Shown piece by piece: positions 5,915 through 7,108 of a DNA stretch of 7,108 bases. This DNA comes from Dehalococcoidales bacterium (GTDB lineage: Bacteria; Chloroflexota; Dehalococcoidia; Dehalococcoidales; RBG-16-60-22). The position numbers were made by a program, and so were the translations under genes. Location of the stretch: positions 1 to 7,108 of the forward strand of contig DAOWCR010000058.1 in assembly GCA_030639445.1 (NCBI GenBank). Reading direction: 5' to 3'. The notes beneath the pieces are model-generated. The model did not search any database and had not been told where the DNA came from. It saw only the letters and a list, made by a program, of their open reading frames with translations. The number at the start of each line of letters is the position of its first letter. Positions within the stretch are counted from its first letter, which is position 1.

Positions 5915-6376
5915 TTATTGTGTGGTAAATTGGGTTTTGGTTAAAACCATTATTAATAGCTGTACAATGTTTGGTCCCCAACGTTCACAAGCTTCTAGGG
6001 CACTTCGCCAAAGTTCAGGGGTTTCAGCCTCTTCAGCTGTAGTAACTGTTGCACTATCCGGAATACTATCTTCAATGGTCAAGCTACCATCAGGCATTAA
6101 ATAGAATCTTACATATGTCTGAACTTGGCGACCTTCGGTATTTATTGTTGCAGCTGCTAAATATCTTGCTCCAAGTTCAATACCATCTCGATTATCAATG
6201 AGTTCGAGTTCATGTGCATAGTTAATGATTTCAGGTGCTGCAACAATTATCTCTTTGGAAATGCTGAGATCAATAAGTGCTACATCAATTTCAGCTGTTT
6301 TGAGTAACGAGTTGATTAGATCTTTGGCTTGTCCAACTGAGGAAACCTTTCGGGAAGGCGGATCTTCTTTCTCCAA
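5915..6376 (-). CDS. Unrecognised 153-residue protein, first gene of the mobile cassette
   Basis: I do not recognise the family. The protein is soluble-looking, acidic, and has no signal peptide or metal motif. A helical N-terminal region contains GQAKDLINSLLKTAEIDVALIDLS (from residue 15). An alpha/beta middle part includes APEIINYAHELELIDNRD (47-64) and a probable beta hairpin QVQTYVRFYLMPDGSLTIED (84-103). An acidic linker covers 106-120, and a C-terminal helix (121-147) holds the only cysteine, C130. The start is TTG at 6376, supported by GGGGAG seven bases upstream; no in-frame ATG gives a sensible protein. It is followed after 24 bases by the winged-helix regulator and preceded by a consensus promoter about 110 bases upstream. 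It could be the sensor, effector or partner of that regulator. A role in element maintenance is speculation. Confidence 0.72.
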   Translation of the reverse strand: MEKEDPPSRKVSSVGQAKDLINSLLKTAEIDVALIDLSISKEIIVAAPEIINYAHELELIDNRDGIELGARYLAAATINTEGRQVQTYVRFYLMPDGSLTIEDSIPDSATVTTAEEAETPELWRSALEACERWGPNIVQLLIMVLTKTQFTTQ

Positions 6377-6409
6377 TATATCACTCCCCTATTGCCATAT
6401 AACGCGCAA

Positions 6410-6448
6410 TTACTACCTTAATAATCTTCTTATTACCTCGATAATCTT
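6410..6448. repeat. Tandem 20-base repeat in the operon leader (candidate operator)
   Basis: TTACTACCTTAATAATCTT (6410-6428) and TTATTACCTCGATAATCTT (6430-6448) match at 16 of 19 positions with a period of 20 bases, about two helical turns. They lie downstream of the promoter and before the TTG start of the 153-residue gene. That placement suits a regulator binding twice on one face of the DNA, or an RNA-level function. Confidence 0.6.
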
Positions 6449-6486
6449 GTACCTCCTTTAGACATTTATTTTCTACCACCTAACCA

Positions 6487-6515
6487 ATTGTATACGTGGA
6501 AACTCTATTTGTCAA
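6487..6515 (-). promoter_or_regulatory. Consensus sigma-70 promoter of the regulator cassette
   Basis: On the minus strand a perfect -35 box TTGACA (6510-6515) is followed after exactly 17 bases by TACAAT (6487-6492, 5/6). This is the strongest promoter in the window. It would give a leader of roughly 105 bases. AAAGTACT occurs twice just upstream (6515-6522 and 6538-6545, plus-strand reading AGTACTTT), 23 bases apart, the first copy touching the -35 box. Confidence 0.85.
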
Positions 6516-6545
6516 GTACTTTAAGGATCATTTTATTAGTACTTT

Positions 6546-6795
6546 TGGAAAATTTTAGTACCAAGAGTTAGTCGTATTGTGGTTGCATTGTCTGAATATA
6601 TCAAAACCAAAGGAACGATTTTTAACAAATGATAGCCATTTCGCAAAAAGCTGAACATACTAAATACCATTGACTTAGAATAAAAGGTTCTTAAAAAACA
6701 GGTTATTATAATGACTTGGTTCCTGTGCATAGAAAAATAAGTCTGGAATACTTTTTTCAAAAACACCTTCCGAAACTAGACCGACCTTAATTAGC
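6546..6795. other. A/T-rich element interior without a recognised gene
   Basis: Between the promoter region and the right terminal repeat I see no credible gene, transposase remnant or RNA. Two short minus-strand open frames cross this stretch; one runs through the terminal repeat and out of the element. It may hold transposase-binding subterminal sequence or a decayed passenger. Confidence 0.5.
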
Positions 6796-6820
6796 CCACC
6801 AACCACAACCGAGCAGAACC
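6796..6820 (-). repeat. Right terminal inverted repeat (25 bp)
   Basis: Begins CCACCAACC and ends CCGAGCAGAACC on the plus strand. It is the exact reverse complement of 5466-5490 and is directly followed by the 8-mer TTTTGATA. Confidence 0.9.
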
Positions 6821-6828
6821 TTTTGATA
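6821..6828. repeat. 8-bp target-site duplication, right copy
   Basis: TTTTGATA abuts the right terminal repeat and is identical to 5458-5465. Confidence 0.82.
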
Positions 6829-6850
6829 CAACCATTCGACTTTTGATACA
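6821..6850. repeat. Direct repeat of TTTTGATACA, 20-base period
   Basis: TTTTGATACA occurs at 6821-6830 and 6841-6850. Joining GAC (5455-5457) from the left flank of the element to 6821 extends this to a perfect 13-base repeat, GACTTTTGATACA, in the reconstructed empty site. Confidence 0.7.
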
Positions 6851-6879
6851 GAAGGCACTTATTGTACAAAGCCCTTACC

Positions 6880-6909
6880 AAGGGGAAGGGGGATACAGGG
6901 GGATGGGGT
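6880..6909. repeat. C/G-rich intergenic repeat, right (inverted) copy
   Basis: The reverse complement of this stretch equals 1899-1927 apart from one extra C. The adjacent CCCTT (6872-6876) can pair with AAGGG (6880-6884), a weaker version of the left copy's hairpin. It lies outside the transposon-like unit. Confidence 0.7.
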
Positions 6910-7015
6910 TCCTGAATATAGAACTTAAAGACGATGGAGCCACCGAATAAAACGAAAAGGGGGACGGGTTACCACCTGAGGCCTGAGAGGGGTGAGGTTA
7001 AAAAAGCCTCGTTAG

Positions 7016-7043
7016 TTGACATTTGGGCTCACAGTAGTAGAAT
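7016..7043 (+). promoter_or_regulatory. Candidate rightward promoter near the window end
   Basis: A perfect TTGACA (7016-7021) and TAGAAT (7038-7043, 5/6) are separated by 16 bases. Any gene it serves lies beyond the window. Confidence 0.45.
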
Positions 7044-7108
7044 TAAAGCGATATGCGACTTTTTGGCACATCCGGCATACGGGATATTTTTGACCGGAAC
7101 CTGCTCTA

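Larger units (their letters stand above)
5466..6820. mobile_element. Non-autonomous transposon-like unit carrying a regulator cassette (1355 bp)
   Basis: The ends are perfect 25-bp inverted repeats (5466-5490 and 6796-6820), flanked by a perfect 8-bp direct repeat. No transposase is visible inside. The cargo, all on the minus strand, is a consensus promoter, a leader with tandem repeats, an unknown 153-residue protein, a winged-helix regulator and a bidirectional terminator just inside the left end. Mobilisation would need a transposase in trans. An 8-bp duplication is known from several families (for example ISL3, IS256, IS66, IS1595). The GGTTCT end vaguely recalls ISL3-type ends, but family assignment is only a guess. 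The insertion lies one base after the stop codon of the upstream gene remnant. The target was A/T-rich. Confidence 0.82.
6829..7108. other. Right flank without a recognised gene
   Basis: No coding region can be supported here on either strand. The stretch contains the inverted C/G-rich repeat copy (6880-6909), G-tracts near 6957-6975, and a possible rightward promoter. It may be the upstream region of a gene beyond the window. Confidence 0.5.

Noticed and set aside
6410..6448. CRISPR-like array
   Set aside because: Only two adjacent short units with no spacer between them; better read as an operator or leader repeat.
6536..6766. Minus-strand open frame of 76 codons inside the element
   Set aside because: The frame occurs in A/T-rich sequence with a biased, low-information translation, lacks a ribosome site, and overlaps the frame above.
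6675..6881. Minus-strand open frame of 68 codons spanning the right terminal repeat
   Set aside because: It starts outside the element and crosses both the TSD and the TIR. It has no clear ribosome site and no recognisable family. Parts look protein-like, so a decayed fragment cannot be excluded.
6949..7010. Terminator at GAGGC...GCCTC in the right flank
   Set aside because: The stem is only five base pairs with a loop of more than 20 bases, and the A-run lies within the loop.

Overview
The window looks like a piece of an anaerobic bacterial chromosome carrying Wood-Ljungdahl (acetyl-CoA) carbon metabolism. The N-terminal sequence of the formate-tetrahydrofolate ligase, the CooC-type nickel ATPase, the short-form ThiC and the C/G-rich intergenic palindromes would all fit a Dehalococcoidia-like member of the Chloroflexota. 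That placement is inference from family resemblance, not proven.

Left part (1-1792, minus strand): the 5' end of fhs, preceded by cooC only 16 bases upstream, forms a Wood-Ljungdahl operon. Upstream of it lies a small membrane protein that keeps the ends of an M48/HtpX peptidase. It has lost the HEXXH-bearing core and contains a textbook EF-hand loop. Between 1793 and 2145 there is no gene, only promoters, a C/G-rich palindromic repeat and a strong hairpin.

Middle part (2146-5120, plus strand): a small thiamine-binding protein of the MTH1187 family, a TPP riboswitch with a terminator hairpin, thiC, and 16 bases later an M50 site-2-type membrane protease with paired CBS domains. These read as a thiamine-biosynthesis transcription unit with a protease gene at its end.

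Right part (5121-7108) is visibly richer in A/T. It starts exactly behind the M50 stop codon with the C-terminal remnant of an unknown gene. One base after that remnant's stop codon begins what I consider the main discovery: a complete transposon-like unit at 5466-6820. It has perfect 25-bp terminal inverted repeats and is flanked by a perfect 8-bp direct repeat (TTTTGATA). It encodes no recognisable transposase. Instead it carries a self-contained minus-strand expression cassette: a consensus sigma-70 promoter, a leader with a tandem 20-base repeat, an unrecognised 153-residue protein, a cysteine-free winged-helix (ArsR-like) regulator, and a 15-bp-stem terminator facing both ways. Removing the unit and one copy of the 8-mer in silico restores a second 13-base repeat across the junction, which independently supports the insertion model.

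Beyond the element lie an inverted copy of the C/G-rich repeat seen at 1899 and a possible rightward promoter, with no recognisable gene before the window ends.
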